Below, piece by piece: positions 5,615-7,484 of a stretch of 7,484 nucleotides of DNA (within the stretch, counting starts at the first letter, position 1; every line of letters starts with the position of its first letter). The notes under the pieces were generated by a model. It worked only from the letters and a program-made list of their open reading frames with translations. It had not been told where the DNA came from and made no database searches. The position numbers were made by a program, and so were the translations under genes. Location of the stretch: contig PKXR01000205.1 of the NCBI GenBank assembly GCA_003133485.1, positions 182-7,665 on the forward strand. Direction: 5' to 3'. This stretch comes from Candidatus Dormiibacterota bacterium (GTDB lineage: Bacteria > Chloroflexota > Dormibacteria > UBA8260 > Bog-877).

Positions 5615-6733
5615 ATGCCGACCGAGGCCGATATAGCGGCCCCCGAGTATCGGGAGACGTCCCTGGAGGGGGTCGACCACATTGAGTTCTTCGTGGGGAA
5701 CGCCCGCCAGGCGGCCCATTTCTACCGGACCGCCTTCGGCTTCGACGTGGTCGCCTACTCCGGCCCCGAGACCGGCGTGCGAGACCGAGCCTCTTATGCC
5801 CTAAGGCAGGGCGACGTCACCTTGGTGATGACGGCGCCCCTCACCCCGGACGGCGAGGTGGCCGAGCACGTCCGACTTCATGGCGACGGGGTCCGCACCC
5901 TGGCCTTCACGGTGGACGACGCCATGGCCGCCTTCCAAGATGCGGTCAGCCGGGGGGCGAGGCCGGTCGTTGAACCCCATGTGCTGGAGGACCAGAAGGG
6001 GGCGGTGCGGCTGGCCACAGTCAGGACCTTCGGCGACACGGTCCACACCTTCGTGGAGCGGGCGGAGTATGGCGGGAGCTTCCTGCCCGGGTATCGCGAT
6101 GAGTTCAAGGGCGGAGGGGGCGCCGGATTGCAGCTGGTTGACCACTGCGTTTGCAACGTCGAGCTGACCCGCATGGACGAATGGGTGAGTTGGTACAACC
6201 GGGTCTTCGGCTTCGATGTCTTTCAGGAGTTCGACGAGAGCGACATTGCCACCCAGTACTCCGCGCTTCGGAGCAAGGTGGTGCGCGGTGGGAAGGAAGG
6301 AAGGGTCACCTTCCCCATCAACGAGCCCGCCAAGGGGCTGCGCCGGTCGCAGATTGACGAATACCTGGACTACTACCACGGACCGGGAGTTCAACACATC
6401 GCGCTGCACAGCGAAGACATCGTCGAGAGTGTCGATTGGCTGCGCCGTCAAGGGGCCGAGTTCCTGCGTGCGCCGGACAGTTACTACGAGAGCCTCCCAG
6501 ATCGGATTGGGCCCATCGACGAGGACCTCGAGCGGCTGCGGCAGCTCAACATCCTGGTCGACCGGGATGAGCATGGGTACCTGCTGCAGATCTTCACCCG
6601 ACCGGTGGAGGACCGTCCCACCCTCTTTTTCGAGGTGATCCAACGCAAGGGATGCCGGGGTTTCGGCAAGGGCAACTTCCAAGCTCTCTTCCAGGCCATC
6701 GAGCGCGAGCAGGAGGCGCGCGGGAACCTCTGA
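5615..6733 (+). CDS. hpd: 4-hydroxyphenylpyruvate dioxygenase
   Basis: The product is 372 residues from ATG 5615 (alternative GTG 5609), with a weak GAAGAG site 5 nt upstream. The enzyme converts 4-hydroxyphenylpyruvate, O2 and an internal 2-oxo acid to homogentisate and CO2, the second step of tyrosine catabolism. It has two vicinal-oxygen-chelate domains: the N-terminal one begins LEGVDHIEFFVGNARQAAHFY, and the catalytic one begins LVDHCVCNVE. The Fe(II) ligands are His177, His261 (GVQHIAL) and Glu340 (FFEVIQ); the 84- and 79-residue spacings fit Streptomyces-type enzymes. Substrate residues Ser220 (RSKVV) and Pro-Ile-Asn 234-236 (FPINEPA) are retained, as is the C-terminal GFGKGNFQALFQAIEREQ, which favours HPPD over hydroxymandelate synthase. 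No homogentisate dioxygenase, fumarylacetoacetase or tyrosine aminotransferase is nearby in this window. A promoter would have to lie in the 33-bp divergent gap or within the opposing gene. Confidence 0.96.
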   Translation: MPTEADIAAPEYRETSLEGVDHIEFFVGNARQAAHFYRTAFGFDVVAYSGPETGVRDRASYALRQGDVTLVMTAPLTPDGEVAEHVRLHGDGVRTLAFTVDDAMAAFQDAVSRGARPVVEPHVLEDQKGAVRLATVRTFGDTVHTFVERAEYGGSFLPGYRDEFKGGGGAGLQLVDHCVCNVELTRMDEWVSWYNRVFGFDVFQEFDESDIATQYSALRSKVVRGGKEGRVTFPINEPAKGLRRSQIDEYLDYYHGPGVQHIALHSEDIVESVDWLRRQGAEFLRAPDSYYESLPDRIGPIDEDLERLRQLNILVDRDEHGYLLQIFTRPVEDRPTLFFEVIQRKGCRGFGKGNFQALFQAIEREQEARGNL

Positions 6734-6745
6734 CCGAGATTCGGA

Positions 6746-6757
6746 GCCGAGCTCGGC
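6746..6757. repeat. 12-bp palindrome GCCGAGCTCGGC between hpd and moeA
   Basis: This is a perfect palindrome with no spacer in the 34-bp gap between the hpd stop (6731-6733) and the moeA ATG (6768). CCGA (6734-6737) and TCGG (6741-6744) form a second small inverted repeat directly before it. The lack of a loop makes a strong RNA hairpin unlikely, so a protein-binding site or chance are both possible. It sits about where a ribosome-binding site for moeA would be expected. Confidence 0.3.
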
Positions 6758-6767
6758 TTGGTGGTCA

Positions 6768-7484
6768 ATGAGCCCGCGCCCTGACCCGGCTCTTCCGACC
6801 TCGCCGGTAAAGCCTCTCACCGTGGCCGCCGCCCGGCGGGAGATGCTGAACCACATCTCCCCGCTAGCTTCCGAAGAAGTCGCGGTGGACGGGCAGGCCG
6901 TCGGCCGGGTGCTGGCGGCGGACGTCGAGGCCCAAGTGCTGCTACCGCCCTGGGACAACAGCGCCATGGACGGCTATGCCGTTCGCGCCGCGGACCTGGG
7001 CACGGTGCCGGTGCGGCTGCCGGTGGTGGGGGAGATGGCGGCCGGAATGGCTCCCGGAAAAGTGTCGATCAGTCCGGGAACCTGCGCCAAGGTCATGACC
7101 GGCGCACCCCTTCCTGACGGTGCCGACGCGGTGGTCCCCTATGAGTGGACTGACCGAGGCGAGTCCGAGGTTCTGATTCTGGAGCGAGCCGGGAGCGGCA
7201 ACGCGATCCGCCGGGCGGGAGAGGACCTCTCCCCGGGAGACCGGATTCTCTCCGCAGGCCACCGCCTCCGGCCCACCGACCTCTCGCCGCTGGCGGCCTC
7301 CGGACAGGGTACGGTCTCGGTCTCCAAGCGTCCCCGCGTCGCGGTGATCACCACCGGAGACGAGATCCGACCTCCAGGAACCACCCTCGGACCAGGAGAG
7401 ATCTACGACACCGCCGGACCCGCCGTGGAAGCGCTGATCGGAGCCGCCGGTGGCGAGGTTCAGATGAGGGCCCGGGTGGGCGAC
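6768..7484 (+). CDS. moeA: Molybdopterin molybdotransferase MoeA (5' part; 3' end outside window)
   Basis: From ATG 6768 the frame is open to the window edge, giving 239 residues of a protein usually near 400. No other start codon lies in frame between the hpd stop and this ATG. MoeA inserts molybdate into adenylylated molybdopterin in the last step of molybdenum cofactor synthesis in the cytosol. Signatures: PPWDNSAMDGYAVRAADL (60-77, with the conserved Asp68 of the SAMDGYA motif), MTGAPLPDGADAVVPYE (110-126), RRAGEDLSPGDRIL, and the start of the MoaB/Mog-like domain at RPRVAVITTGDEI (188-200). The later GEIYDTAG (211-217 region) has Ala216 where family members commonly have Asn (DSN/DTN). 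The first 18 residues are proline-rich and probably not conserved. It follows hpd after 34 bp on the same strand, so cotranscription is possible, though the pathways are unrelated. Molybdoenzyme or other moa genes may lie to the right. Confidence 0.95.
   Translation, partial: MSPRPDPALPTSPVKPLTVAAARREMLNHISPLASEEVAVDGQAVGRVLAADVEAQVLLPPWDNSAMDGYAVRAADLGTVPVRLPVVGEMAAGMAPGKVSISPGTCAKVMTGAPLPDGADAVVPYEWTDRGESEVLILERAGSGNAIRRAGEDLSPGDRILSAGHRLRPTDLSPLAASGQGTVSVSKRPRVAVITTGDEIRPPGTTLGPGEIYDTAGPAVEALIGAAGGEVQMRARVGD

Noticed and set aside
5582..5719. 46-residue N-terminal extension of the minus-strand unknown protein
   Set aside because: It would be antisense to the conserved start of hpd, and the ATG at 5581 is available in frame.
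875..6754. Frequent GAGCTC hexamers, including the cores of three palindromes
   Set aside because: GAG-CTC is a preferred Glu-Leu codon pair and is itself a palindrome, so the excess does not by itself show a shared regulatory motif.
1..7484. Defence island, CRISPR array, mobile element or tRNA gene
   Set aside because: No repeat-spacer pattern, transposase, integrase, terminal inverted repeats or cloverleaf-like sequence was found; the genes are ordinary metabolic, envelope and regulatory families apart from two of unknown function.

Overview
The window is GC-rich DNA with dense, mostly co-oriented genes, strong G/C preference at third codon positions and weak Shine-Dalgarno sites. The protein families (TldD/PmbA pair member, SCO6745-like protein, YkuD L,D-transpeptidase, MarR regulator, ureohydrolase, Streptomyces-like 4-hydroxyphenylpyruvate dioxygenase, MoeA) suggest a high-GC, cell-walled bacterium, either an actinobacterium or a neighbouring terrabacterial lineage such as Dormibacterota or Chloroflexota. 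I cannot place it more exactly from this sequence. There is no rRNA, tRNA, CRISPR array, insertion sequence or other sign of a mobile island.

Left part (1-1781): the 3' part of a TldE/PmbA-like protein gene runs in from the left edge and ends at 843. A short gap with two adjacent hairpins (852-887) precedes an SCO6745-like protein gene (896-1666). That gene contains a perfect 20-bp palindrome near its 3' end (1537-1556). The next gap, about 115 bp, holds a 9-bp-stem hairpin (1680-1707) that abuts a 13-bp palindrome, GTTGACCGTCAAC (1707-1719). These look like a terminator followed by an operator for the next transcription unit.

Middle part (1782-4879): a secreted or membrane-anchored YkuD-domain L,D-transpeptidase with a long Ala/Ser/Gln-rich N-terminal region is followed after 2 bp by a MarR-type regulator, so the two probably form one cotranscribed, translationally coupled unit. 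After 105 bp comes an agmatinase/arginase-family ureohydrolase with all six manganese ligands present.

Right part (4880-7484): the ureohydrolase gene converges on a minus-strand gene of unknown function (4889-5581) with only 9 bp between the stop codons; a perfect 7-bp inverted repeat spans the junction. The unknown gene is divergent from hpd (5615-6733), with 33 bp between their starts. The 5' part of moeA (from 6768) follows hpd after 34 bp and runs off the right edge.

Most of the content is ordinary metabolism and envelope maintenance: tyrosine catabolism (hpd), molybdenum cofactor synthesis (moeA), guanidino-compound hydrolysis and peptidoglycan cross-linking. I do not see a convincing new multi-gene system. 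The parts that merit a second look are the DNA palindromes, the variant transpeptidase paired with a MarR regulator, and the unrecognised gene between the ureohydrolase and hpd.
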